A DNA stretch of 64,000 nt, taken from positions 310,001 through 374,000 of the forward strand of contig NZ_CP076135.1 in NCBI RefSeq assembly GCF_018736105.1, in the 5' to 3' direction. This document shows positions 55,777 through 64,000 of this stretch, in pieces. The translations under genes and the position numbers were made by a program. This DNA is from Bradyrhizobium sediminis. Its GTDB lineage: Bacteria; Pseudomonadota; Alphaproteobacteria; Rhizobiales; Xanthobacteraceae. Below the pieces are notes generated by a model, which was not told the DNA's origin, made no database searches, and saw only the letters and a program-made list of their open reading frames with translations. The number at the start of each line of letters is the position of its first letter. Positions within the stretch are counted from its first letter, which is position 1.

Positions 55777-56430
55777 ATGTTCGCGCACATGCTCGTGTTG
55801 GGCCTGGTCCTGCTGGTGCCCGGGGTGGCCCTGGCCCAGACCACCGCGGCCCGGGAGAGCAAGCCGGTCAAGATGGTCGTATTGGGCGATTCGCTGAGCG
55901 CCGGCCTTGGCCTGTCGGCTTCCGCCGCGTTCCCGGCCCGCCTGCAAAAAGCTCTGGAGTCCAAGGGGATAGTGGTCGACATGATCAATGCCGGGGTGTC
56001 CGGCGACACCAGTTCGGGGGGCCGCGACCGGCTCGACTGGTCGGTGCCGCAGGGAACCGATGCCGTGATCGTCGAGCTCGGCGCCAATGACGCCTTGCGC
56101 GGCACCGACCCCAAGGTCACCCGGTCGGCGCTTTCGGATATTCTGACCCGCCTGAAGGCGCGCAGGATCGCGGTCCTGCTGTGCGGGATGGTGGCACCGC
56201 CGAATTACGGGGTCGACTACTCGGCCCGCTTCAACGCGATCTATCCCGATATCGCCAGGGAGTTCGGCGTGCCGCTTTATCCGTTCTTCCTGGAGGGCGT
56301 TGCCGCGGACGCCAGACTCAACCAGGCCGATGGGCTGCATCCGACCGCGGAGGGGATCGATGTCATCGTCAAGAACATCCTGCCTGCGGTGGAGGCATTT
56401 CTCGGCGCGGTCTCCGGGCAACGCAGTTGA
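55777..56430 (+). CDS. tesA: SGNH esterase/lysophospholipase (TesA-type)
   Basis: A 217-residue periplasmic hydrolase. A signal peptide (HMLVLGLVLLVPGVALAQ) leads to the four SGNH blocks: VVLGDSLSAGLGL (Ser), GVSGDTSSGG (Gly), VIVELGANDALRG (Asn), and DGLHPTAEG (Asp and His). Activity is arylesterase, thioesterase or lysophospholipase. ATG 55777 follows GAGGGGGC and begins the signal peptide; an ATG at 55726 would overlap the start codon of the ABC ATPase. Confidence 0.93.
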   Translation: MFAHMLVLGLVLLVPGVALAQTTAARESKPVKMVVLGDSLSAGLGLSASAAFPARLQKALESKGIVVDMINAGVSGDTSSGGRDRLDWSVPQGTDAVIVELGANDALRGTDPKVTRSALSDILTRLKARRIAVLLCGMVAPPNYGVDYSARFNAIYPDIAREFGVPLYPFFLEGVAADARLNQADGLHPTAEGIDVIVKNILPAVEAFLGAVSGQRS

Positions 56431-56565
56431 AAAACAGGCAGCGATAACCCTTGAACACCGTGTTTTCCCGGATCCGCGCGCCGGATGCTTCGCAGAGTCA
56501 CATAAGTCGGGTAGAAATTAGTAATCGGTGATTCGTCGCCGGGTTTCAGCATCGGGAGTCATGCG

Positions 56566-57102
56566 ATGCCGCGTTTGTTTACTGGACTGGAAATTCCGGC
56601 CGAGATCGGCCAGACGCTTTCCAGCCTGCGAGGCGGCCTTCCGGGCGCCCGCTGGATCGACCCCGAAAATTATCACGTCACCTTGCGCTTCATCGGCGAT
56701 ATCGATGGCGTCGCGGCCAACGAGATCGCCTCCCTGCTGGTTCGGATCAACCGCAAGCCGTTCGAAGTAGCGCTGCAGGGCCTGTCGAGTTTCGGCGGCA
56801 AGAAGCCGCGCGCGGTGGTCGCCTCCGTGGTGCCGAGCCGGCCGCTGATCGAACTGCAGGCGGAACTGGAACGGCTGATGCAGCGCATCGGGCTCGATCC
56901 CGAAGGCCGCAAATTCACACCGCATGTGACGCTGGCGCGGCTGCGCGATGCCTCCAACCAGGATGTCGCGGATTATCTCTCGGTGCGCGGCTATTTCCCG
57001 ACCAAGGTATTCACGGCTTCGCGCTTCGTGCTGTTCTCGTCGCGCGCTTCCACCGGCGGCGGGCCCTATGTGGTTGAGGATTCCTACGCGCTGAGCGCGT
57101 GA
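56566..57102 (+). CDS. thpR: RNA 2',3'-cyclic phosphodiesterase
   Basis: A 178-residue 2H phosphoesterase. The two HxTx motifs are at His37 (YHVTLRF) and His120 (PHVTLAR). RLFTGLEIPAEIGQTL and FVLFSSRASTGGGPYVVEDSY are typical of ThpR/LigT. It opens 2',3'-cyclic phosphates on RNA; the cellular role is not settled. It lies 135 bases after tesA, and a palindromic element lies after its stop. Confidence 0.94.
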   Translation: MPRLFTGLEIPAEIGQTLSSLRGGLPGARWIDPENYHVTLRFIGDIDGVAANEIASLLVRINRKPFEVALQGLSSFGGKKPRAVVASVVPSRPLIELQAELERLMQRIGLDPEGRKFTPHVTLARLRDASNQDVADYLSVRGYFPTKVFTASRFVLFSSRASTGGGPYVVEDSYALSA

Positions 57103-57107
57103 GTTCT

Positions 57108-57247
57108 TCACCTCGCCCCGCTTGCGATGATCCGGGTGAGGGGGAGCCGCCGCGTAACATATCGATCGAATTTGCGGCGCCAGCCCCTCACCCCAGCCCT
57201 CTCCCCATAAGAACGGTGAGAGGGAGAAGAGAGCGCATACCCCTCAC
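57108..57247. repeat. CTCGCCCCGC...CCCTCACCCC intergenic element
   Basis: CTCGCCCCGCTTGCG, GGGTGAGGGGG with CAGCCCCTCACCCC, and CCCTCTCCCCAT with GTGAGAGGG form a mosaic of hairpins like the one at 42381-42530 but more degraded. It sits between thpR and zapE. Confidence 0.65.
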
Positions 57248-57296
57248 ACCATTTCACGGCTTGCAATTTTCCTCCGGCTGGGGCCGTTAGCGGGCC

Positions 57297-58478
57297 ATGC
57301 TGTCTCCGCCCTACGCCTCGTTCCGCGCCCATTACCAGAGCCTGCTGTCCTCGGGCGCGATCGAGCCCGACGCCGCGCAGGCGGACGCTGCCGATGCATT
57401 GGCGGACCTCGAACAGCGGCTGACCGGCTACAAGCCGCTGCGCAAGCAGGGCCTCCTGGGCCGGCTGTTCGCCGACAAGGACGGGCCGCCGCGCGGCCTC
57501 TATGTTCACGGCGAAGTCGGGCGCGGCAAGACCATGCTGATGGATCTGTTTTTCCAGCAGAGCCCGGTCGTGCACAAGCGCCGCGCGCACTTCCACGAAT
57601 TCATGGCCGAGGTGCATGAGCGGATCTACGGCTACCGCCAGAATATCGCGCGCGGCGAGATCGCCGATGCCGACGTGATCGGGCTCACCGCGGCGTCGAT
57701 CTTCGACGAGGCCTGGCTTTTGTGCTTCGACGAATTCCATGTCACCGACATCGCCGACGCGATGATCCTGGGCCGGCTGTTCTCGAAACTGTTCGAGCTC
57801 GGCACCGTCGTGGTCGCGACCTCCAATGTCGCGCCACCCGATCTCTACAAGGGCGGCCTGAACCGGGCGCTGTTCCTGCCCTTCATCACGCAGATCTCGG
57901 CGCATATGGACGTGATGCGGCTCGACGCGCGCACCGACTTCCGGCTGGAAAAACTCGCCGGCGTGAAGATGTGGCGGGTGCCGCCCGATCTTGCCGCCGA
58001 TGCCGCGCTCGACGAAGCCTGGGCGAAGATGACAGGCAACGCGCCCTGCAAGCCGCGCGACATTTCGATCAAGGGCCGCATCCTGCATGTGCCGTGTTCG
58101 GCGCATGGCGTGGCGCGGTTTTCGTTTCCGGATATCTGCGAAAAGCCGCTCGCCGCTTCCGACTATCTGCGGCTCGCGCACGACTATCACACCCTCATGA
58201 TCGACCGCATTCCGGTGATGGATTACGCCGACCGCAACGCCGCCAAGCGGTTCATCACGCTGATCGACACGCTCTATGACAACGCGGTGAAGCTGATGGC
58301 CTCGGCTGAGGCCGATCCGCTGTCGCTGTATGTTGCGACCGAGGGCCACGAGGCCAACGAGTTCAAGCGGACGTCGTCGCGGCTGATCGAGATGAGCTCC
58401 GAATCCTATCTGGCGCTGCCCCACGGCCACAAGGATTCCGCGGCGAGCGGGTCCAGCACCGGATTGGTGGAGACGTAG
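57297..58478 (+). CDS. zapE: Cell division ATPase ZapE (AFG1 family)
   Basis: A 393-residue AAA-type ATPase. Walker A GEVGRGKT is at residues 72-79 and Walker B LLCFDEFHVTDIADAMIL near 140; VVATSNVAPPDLYKGGLNRALFLPFI contains the sensor region. Its mitochondrial relatives (AFG1/LACE1) act in quality control and ZapE acts on the Z-ring in E. coli. It precedes mdh, which is the usual order in Rhizobiales. Confidence 0.95.
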   Translation: MLSPPYASFRAHYQSLLSSGAIEPDAAQADAADALADLEQRLTGYKPLRKQGLLGRLFADKDGPPRGLYVHGEVGRGKTMLMDLFFQQSPVVHKRRAHFHEFMAEVHERIYGYRQNIARGEIADADVIGLTAASIFDEAWLLCFDEFHVTDIADAMILGRLFSKLFELGTVVVATSNVAPPDLYKGGLNRALFLPFITQISAHMDVMRLDARTDFRLEKLAGVKMWRVPPDLAADAALDEAWAKMTGNAPCKPRDISIKGRILHVPCSAHGVARFSFPDICEKPLAASDYLRLAHDYHTLMIDRIPVMDYADRNAAKRFITLIDTLYDNAVKLMASAEADPLSLYVATEGHEANEFKRTSSRLIEMSSESYLALPHGHKDSAASGSSTGLVET

Positions 58479-58600
58479 CGGCGACGCTGGCATACTTGGC
58501 TGAAATCGAGGCAGGGCCGATAATTGGGCATAGGTTGACTTGAACGGGCCCCGCGAAAGGGATAACCAGCCGTCCAGCTTCCTCTCACCCTCCTCCTTGA

Positions 58601-59590
<990 letters not shown>

Positions 59591-59669
59591 TCGGCTTCAT
59601 TAAATCCGCCGGAGATCGAGCCGATCTTCGGCGGGCCAATTTCCGGCGCGGTTAGTATTGCAGTCGCTG

Positions 59670-59686
59670 TGGTATATGGTATACCA
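59670..59686. promoter_or_regulatory. Operator-like palindrome upstream of sucC
   Basis: TGGTATA-TGG-TATACCA is a perfect 17-base hyphenated palindrome 60 bases before the sucC start. Such GTATAC-centred symmetry is typical of GntR-family operators. It is AT-rich amid GC-rich DNA. Confidence 0.55.
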
Positions 59687-59745
59687 GCCGGCAAAACCGG
59701 TGTGGGATTCCAAATTCACCGCATGAGGGTTCGGGGAACGTCCAG

Positions 59746-60942
59746 ATGAATATCCATGAATACCAGGCCAAGGCGTTGCTGCGGGAGTTCGGCGTGGCGG
59801 TGCCGCGCGGGGTCGCCATTCTCAAGGCGTCCGACGCCGATCTCGCCACCGATGAACTCGGCGGACCGGTCTGGGTGGTGAAGAGCCAGATCCATGCCGG
59901 CGGCCGCGGCAAGGGCAAGTTCAAGGAAGCCTCCGCCGGCGACAAGGGCGGCGTCCGCGTCACCAAATCGTCCTCCGAGGTCAATCAATTCGTCAAGCAG
60001 ATGCTCGGCGCCACTCTGGTCACCGAGCAGACCGGGCCGGCCGGCAAGCAGGTCAACCGGCTCTACATCGAGGAAGGCTCGGAGATCGACAAGGAGTTCT
60101 ATCTCTCGATCCTGGTCGACCGCGAAAGCTCCGAAGTCTCGTTCGTGGTTTCCACCGAAGGCGGCGTCAATATCGAGGAAGTCGCCCACAAGACGCCGGA
60201 GAAGATCGTGACCTTCTCGGTCGATCCCGCCACCGGCATCATGGGCCATCACGGCCGCACCGTCGCGAAAGCGCTGGGGCTATCGGGCGATCTCGCCAAG
60301 CAGGCGGGAAAGCTGGTGGCGCAGCTCTATGCCGCCTTCGTCGCCAAGGACATGGCGATGCTGGAAATCAATCCGCTGGTCGTCACCAAGCATGGCGATC
60401 TGCGCGTGCTCGACGCCAAGGTGTCGTTCGACGACAACGCGCTGTACCGCCATCCCGATGTGGTGGCGTTGCGCGACGAGACCGAGGAAGACGCCAAGGA
60501 AATCGAGGCGTCGAAATACGATCTCAACTACATCACGCTGGACGGCACCATCGGCTGCATGGTCAACGGCGCCGGCCTTGCGATGGCGACCATGGACATC
60601 ATCAAGCTCTACGGCCTGGCGCCGGCGAACTTCCTCGATGTCGGCGGCGGCGCCGACAAGAACAAGGTCACTGCGGCGTTCAAGATCATCACCGCCGATC
60701 CCAATGTGAAGGGCATCCTGATCAACATTTTCGGCGGCATCATGAAATGCGACATCATCGCCGAAGGCGTGGTGGCCGCGGTGAAGGAAGTCGGCCTGAA
60801 GGTGCCGCTGGTGGTGCGGCTGGAAGGCACCAATGTCGAAGCCGGCAAGAAGATCATCGCTGATGCCGGGCTCAACGTGGTGGCCGGCGACAATCTCGAC
60901 GATTCCGCGCAGAAGATTGTCAAGGCCGTAAAGGGAGCCTGA
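59746..60942 (+). CDS. sucC: Succinate-CoA ligase beta subunit
   Basis: A 398-residue ATP-grasp subunit. It starts [17 protein letters not shown], with [17 protein letters not shown] in the nucleotide site. [33 protein letters not shown] and [40 protein letters not shown] follow. It works with SucD to make ATP or GTP from succinyl-CoA. Unusually, another gene lies between sucC and sucD. Confidence 0.98.
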   Translation: MNIHEYQAKALLREFGVAVPRGVAILKASDADLATDELGGPVWVVKSQIHAGGRGKGKFKEASAGDKGGVRVTKSSSEVNQFVKQMLGATLVTEQTGPAGKQVNRLYIEEGSEIDKEFYLSILVDRESSEVSFVVSTEGGVNIEEVAHKTPEKIVTFSVDPATGIMGHHGRTVAKALGLSGDLAKQAGKLVAQLYAAFVAKDMAMLEINPLVVTKHGDLRVLDAKVSFDDNALYRHPDVVALRDETEEDAKEIEASKYDLNYITLDGTIGCMVNGAGLAMATMDIIKLYGLAPANFLDVGGGADKNKVTAAFKIITADPNVKGILINIFGGIMKCDIIAEGVVAAVKEVGLKVPLVVRLEGTNVEAGKKIIADAGLNVVAGDNLDDSAQKIVKAVKGA

Positions 60943-60946
60943 TCCG

Positions 60947-61426
60947 ATGCCCCGGGACCATCTCGCCGCACCGACGCCGCTGGAGGAGCATCGCAAGCTC
61001 GCCGCGTTCGCGGGCGAGTGGAGCGGGGAGGAGATGGTGTTTCCGTCGCGCTGGAACGAAGGCGGCCCCGCCACCTCGCATGTCACGGCCCGCATCGATC
61101 TCAACGGCTTCTATCTGATCCAGGACACCAGGCAGACCCGCGACGGCAAGGAAAGCTTCGCTACCCATGGCGTCTTCACCTACGACCGCGAGGACCGGCT
61201 CTACAAATTGTTCTGGCACGATTCGCTCGGCTATTACCCGCCGTCGCCGGCCTCCGGCGGCTGGACCGGCAAGACCCTGATCCTGGTGCGCGGCTCGCTG
61301 CGCGGCAATGCGCGCCATGTTTACGAGATCATCGACGACAACAGCTACACCATGAAGATCCAGTTCTCGCCCGACGCCGAAGGATGGGCCGACGTCCTCA
61401 CCGGCGTGTACCGCCGCATTCACTGA
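60947..61426 (+). CDS. DUF1579-like protein between sucC and sucD
   Basis: A 159-residue protein. The N-terminus [21 protein letters not shown] has the PxxEHxxLxxFxGxW pattern of DUF1579 proteins, which form lipocalin-like barrels; [13 protein letters not shown] and [22 protein letters not shown] follow. No catalytic residue is evident. It starts four bases after sucC and ends 34 before sucD, so it is embedded in the same operon. Confidence 0.8.
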   Translation: MPRDHLAAPTPLEEHRKLAAFAGEWSGEEMVFPSRWNEGGPATSHVTARIDLNGFYLIQDTRQTRDGKESFATHGVFTYDREDRLYKLFWHDSLGYYPPSPASGGWTGKTLILVRGSLRGNARHVYEIIDDNSYTMKIQFSPDAEGWADVLTGVYRRIH

Positions 61427-61460
61427 TCCCTGCCGCTCTTCCGCGAAAGCAATCCCAACC

Positions 61461-62345
61461 ATGTCCATCCTGATCGACAAGAACACCAAAGTCATTTGCC
61501 AGGGTTTCACCGGCAAGAACGGCACATTCCATTCCGAGGCCGCGATAGCCTACGGCACCCAGATGGTCGGCGGCACCTCGCCGGGCAAAGGCGGCTCGAA
61601 GCACCTCAATCTGCCTGTGTTCGATACCGTGAGGGAAGCACGCGAAAAGACCGGCGCGAACGCCAGCGTGATCTACGTGCCGCCGCCGGGTGCGGCGGAC
61701 GCGATCTGCGAAGCCATCGATGCGGAAATTCCGCTGATCGTCTGCATCACCGAAGGCATTCCGGTGCTCGACATGGTCCGGGTGAAGCGCTCGCTGTCGG
61801 GTTCGAAGTCGCGGCTCATCGGCCCCAATTGTCCGGGCGTGATGACCGCGGGCGAATGCAAGATCGGCATCATGCCGGCCAATATCTTCACGCCCGGCAA
61901 TGTCGGCATCGTCTCGCGCTCGGGCACGCTGACCTATGAGGCGGTATTCCAGACCAGCCAGGAAGGCCTCGGCCAGACCACCGCGGTCGGCATCGGCGGC
62001 GACCCGGTCAAGGGCACCGAATTCATCGACATGCTGGAAATGTTCCTGGCCGATCCCAAGACCACCTCGATCGTGATGATCGGCGAAATCGGCGGTTCGG
62101 CCGAAGAGGACGCCGCCCAGTTCATCAAGGACGAGGCCAAGCGCGGCCGCAAGAAGCCGATGGTCGGCTTCATCGCCGGCGTCACCGCCCCTCCCGGCCG
62201 CCGCATGGGCCATGCCGGCGCGATCATTTCCGGCGGCAAGGGCGACGCCGGTTCCAAGACCGCGGCGATGGAATCCGCCGGAATCACGGTCTCGCCATCC
62301 CCGGCGCGGCTCGGAAAGACCCTTCTCGAAAAATTGAAATCTTAA
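61461..62345 (+). CDS. sucD: Succinate-CoA ligase alpha subunit
   Basis: A 294-residue subunit that carries the phosphohistidine. [25 protein letters not shown] binds Co[36 protein letters not shown] and the loop [20 protein letters not shown] hold the active His. It completes the succinyl-CoA ligase with SucC. Confidence 0.98.
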   Translation: MSILIDKNTKVICQGFTGKNGTFHSEAAIAYGTQMVGGTSPGKGGSKHLNLPVFDTVREAREKTGANASVIYVPPPGAADAICEAIDAEIPLIVCITEGIPVLDMVRVKRSLSGSKSRLIGPNCPGVMTAGECKIGIMPANIFTPGNVGIVSRSGTLTYEAVFQTSQEGLGQTTAVGIGGDPVKGTEFIDMLEMFLADPKTTSIVMIGEIGGSAEEDAAQFIKDEAKRGRKKPMVGFIAGVTAPPGRRMGHAGAIISGGKGDAGSKTAAMESAGITVSPSPARLGKTLLEKLKS

Positions 62346-62412
62346 TTCAATTCTTGGTTCTTTTCGGGGCGAACATTCGCCTCAAATAGGGTAAAAGACG
62401 TCCTATGACGCT

Positions 62413-62429
62413 GATCCGGTGTCCGGATC
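62413..62429. promoter_or_regulatory. GATCCGG palindrome upstream of sucA
   Basis: GATCCGG-TGT-CCGGATC is a perfect 17-base palindrome in the 135-base sucD-sucA spacer. A further short inverted repeat (GGCGAA-CA-TTCGCC, 62369-62382) lies 30 bases earlier. Either a repressor site or an RNA hairpin. Confidence 0.45.
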
Positions 62430-62480
62430 GGCCGTTGCGCCGTATTCCATGCGCTATCGAAATTACCCAGGACGCCAGTT

Positions 62481-64000
62481 ATGTCTCGCCAGGACGCGAA
62501 CGCCGCCTTTGCCCTCTCCTCATTTTTGCAGGGCACCAATGCTCCCTACATCGATGATCTCTACGCCCGCTACGAGAAAGACCCGTCTTCGGTCGATGCC
62601 GATTGGCAGGCGTTCTTCAAGAGCCTGAAGGACGCGCCGGCCGACGCGCGGAAGAACGCCGAAGGGCCTTCCTGGGGACGGGACAACTGGCCGCTGACGC
62701 CGCGCGACGACCTGACCTCGGCGCTCGACGGCAACTGGGCGGAAGTCGAAAAGGCCGTCGGCACCAAGCTCACAGCCAAGGCACAGGCGCAACCCAAGGG
62801 AAGCGAGCTGACGGCGGCCGACATTCATCAGGCGACGCGCGATTCGGTGCGCGCGCTGATGCTGATTCGCGCCTACCGCATGCGCGGCCATTTCCACGCC
62901 AAGCTCGACCCGCTCGGGATCGAGCCGCTGCGCGATCACGAGGAACTCGATCCGCGTTCCTATGGCTTCACGGAAGCCGATCTCGACCGCAAGATCTTCC
63001 TCGATCACGTGCTCGGCCTCGAATACGGAACCCTGCGCGAGATCGTCGCGATCTGCGACCGCACCTATTGCCACACGGTCGGCGTCGAATTCATGCACAT
63101 CACCAACCCCGCGCAGAAGGCCTGGATTCAGGAGCGCATCGAGGGTCCGGACAAGGAAATCAGTTTCACCCGCGAGGGCCGGCGCGCCATCCTGATGAAG
63201 CTGATCGAGGCCGAGGGTTTCGAGAAATTCTGCGACCTCAAATTCACCGGCACCAAGCGGTTCGGCCTCGACGGCGGTGAATCGCTGATCCCCGCGCTGG
63301 AACAGATCATCAAGCGCGGCGGCAATCTCGGCGTGAAGGAAATCGTGCTCGGCATGCCGCATCGCGGCCGCCTCAACGTGCTGACCCAGGTGATGGGCAA
63401 GCCGCATCGCGCCCTGTTCCACGAGTTCAAGGGCGGCTCGGCCAATCCCGACGCGGTCGAGGGCTCCGGCGACGTCAAATACCACCTCGGCGCCTCGTCG
63501 GACCGCGAGTTCGACAACAACAAGATCCATTTGTCGCTGACTGCGAATCCTTCGCATCTCGAGATCGTCGATCCGGTGGTGCTCGGCAAGGTGCGCGCCA
63601 AGCAGGACCAGCATGGCGATCCGCCGGACATGCGCATTTCGGTGCTGCCGCTTCTGATGCATGGCGACGCCGCGTTCGCCGGCCAGGGCGTGGTCGCGGA
63701 ATGTTTCGGGCTGTCCGACCTCAAGGGCTACCGCACCGGCGGCTCGATTCATTTCATCGTCAACAACCAGATCGGCTTCACCACCTATCCGCGCTATTCG
63801 CGCTCCTCGCCCTATCCGTCCGACGTGGCGAAAATGATCGACGCGCCGATCTTCCATGTGAACGGCGACGATCCGGAAGCCGTGGTGTTCGCGGCCAAGG
63901 TCGCCGTCGAATTCCGGCAGAAGTTCCACAAGCCGGTCGTCATCGACATGTTCTGCTACCGCCGGCATGGCCATAACGAGGGCGACGAGCCGGCGTTCAC
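62481..64000 (+). CDS. sucA: 2-oxoglutarate dehydrogenase E1, N-terminal part
   Basis: The gene runs off the right edge after about 506 residues of an expected 980 or so. The start MSRQDANAAFALSSFLQGTNAPYIDDLYARYEKDPSSVD is the typical E1o N-terminal segment that binds E2. VLGMPHRGRLNVLTQVM, HGDAAFAGQGVVAECF and NNQIGFTTYP are the thiamine-diphosphate domain; RRHGHNEGDEPAFT is the last block seen. It completes conversion of 2-oxoglutarate to succinyl-CoA upstream of SucCD. Confidence 0.97.
   Translation, partial: MSRQDANAAFALSSFLQGTNAPYIDDLYARYEKDPSSVDADWQAFFKSLKDAPADARKNAEGPSWGRDNWPLTPRDDLTSALDGNWAEVEKAVGTKLTAKAQAQPKGSELTAADIHQATRDSVRALMLIRAYRMRGHFHAKLDPLGIEPLRDHEELDPRSYGFTEADLDRKIFLDHVLGLEYGTLREIVAICDRTYCHTVGVEFMHITNPAQKAWIQERIEGPDKEISFTREGRRAILMKLIEAEGFEKFCDLKFTGTKRFGLDGGESLIPALEQIIKRGGNLGVKEIVLGMPHRGRLNVLTQVMGKPHRALFHEFKGGSANPDAVEGSGDVKYHLGASSDREFDNNKIHLSLTANPSHLEIVDPVVLGKVRAKQDQHGDPPDMRISVLPLLMHGDAAFAGQGVVAECFGLSDLKGYRTGGSIHFIVNNQIGFTTYPRYSRSSPYPSDVAKMIDAPIFHVNGDDPEAVVFAAKVAVEFRQKFHKPVVIDMFCYRRHGHNEGDEPAF

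Noticed and set aside
57108..57290. Small gene between thpR and zapE
   Set aside because: The open frame is composed of the palindromic element and has no start signal.

Overview
The window is high-GC chromosomal DNA of an alphaproteobacterium, most likely Bradyrhizobium, Rhodopseudomonas or a close relative (Nitrobacteraceae). The reasons are the order of the housekeeping genes (sdhCDAB, ffh-rpsP-rimM-trmD-rplS, dapF-mtaB-ftsY, ccmABCDG divergent from acnA, zapE-mdh-sucC-sucD-sucA), Rhizobiales-type secreted proteins, and several families of intergenic palindromes typical of these genomes. I see no rRNA, tRNA, CRISPR array, insertion sequence, phage gene or integrase. The DNA is almost entirely vertically inherited core plus lineage-specific genes.

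Layout. 1-11 kb: end of an FkbM methyltransferase gene, the succinate dehydrogenase operon (minus strand), a TauE/SafE exporter, malonyl-CoA synthetase, an SDR, an enoyl-CoA hydratase homologue, a fasciclin protein, and a cytochrome b561 plus sulfite-oxidase-family pair. 11-18 kb: aroE, an MFS transporter, an unusual four-helix membrane protein with an OmpA-like tail (13455-14747), an EamA transporter pseudogene with two frameshifts, leuB and two hypothetical proteins. 18-29 kb: asd, a UPF0114 protein, a beta-carbonic anhydrase, a CitE-like lyase, a cytochrome c, a glycosyltransferase, leuD, a metallopeptidase, a group of secreted Tyr- or Gly/His-rich proteins, and leuC. 29-42 kb: rplS, trmD, rimM, rpsP and ffh (minus strand), an HxlR regulator divergent from an NAD(P)-binding protein, a metallo-beta-lactamase-fold protein, SIMPL and GyrI-like proteins, dapF-mtaB, an RluA-type pseudouridine synthase, ftsY and yciB. 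42-52 kb: a ComEA-like protein, the cytochrome c maturation operon ccmABCDG, acnA, DUF1223 and DUF2794 genes, a GNAT acetyltransferase and a Bax inhibitor family protein. 52-64 kb: a YbbP/YbbA-type ABC exporter divergent from tesA, thpR, zapE, mdh, sucC, a DUF1579-like gene, sucD and the first part of sucA.

Functionally the window holds much of the TCA cycle (sdh, acnA, mdh, sucCD, sucA), the three leucine genes leuB, leuC and leuD scattered over 14 kb, lysine/aspartate-family genes (asd, dapF), both protein partners of the signal recognition particle system (ffh, ftsY), and c-type cytochrome assembly. Iron is a recurring theme: SdhB, AcnA, LeuC and MtaB carry Fe-S clusters, and the ccm system handles heme. 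A motif close to the Irr iron-control element sits between the divergent ccmA and acnA genes.

The most notable non-coding content is a five-locus family of paired, inverted hairpins with clear compensatory base changes, a second hairpin family in the trmD-rplS spacer, a candidate small RNA ending in an orphan minus-strand terminator near 49.9 kb, and several clean operator-like palindromes upstream of TCA-cycle genes. I found no defence island or other obvious multi-gene novel system. The best candidates for undescribed biology are the membrane protein at 13455-14747, the candidate RNA near 50 kb, and the paired hairpin elements.
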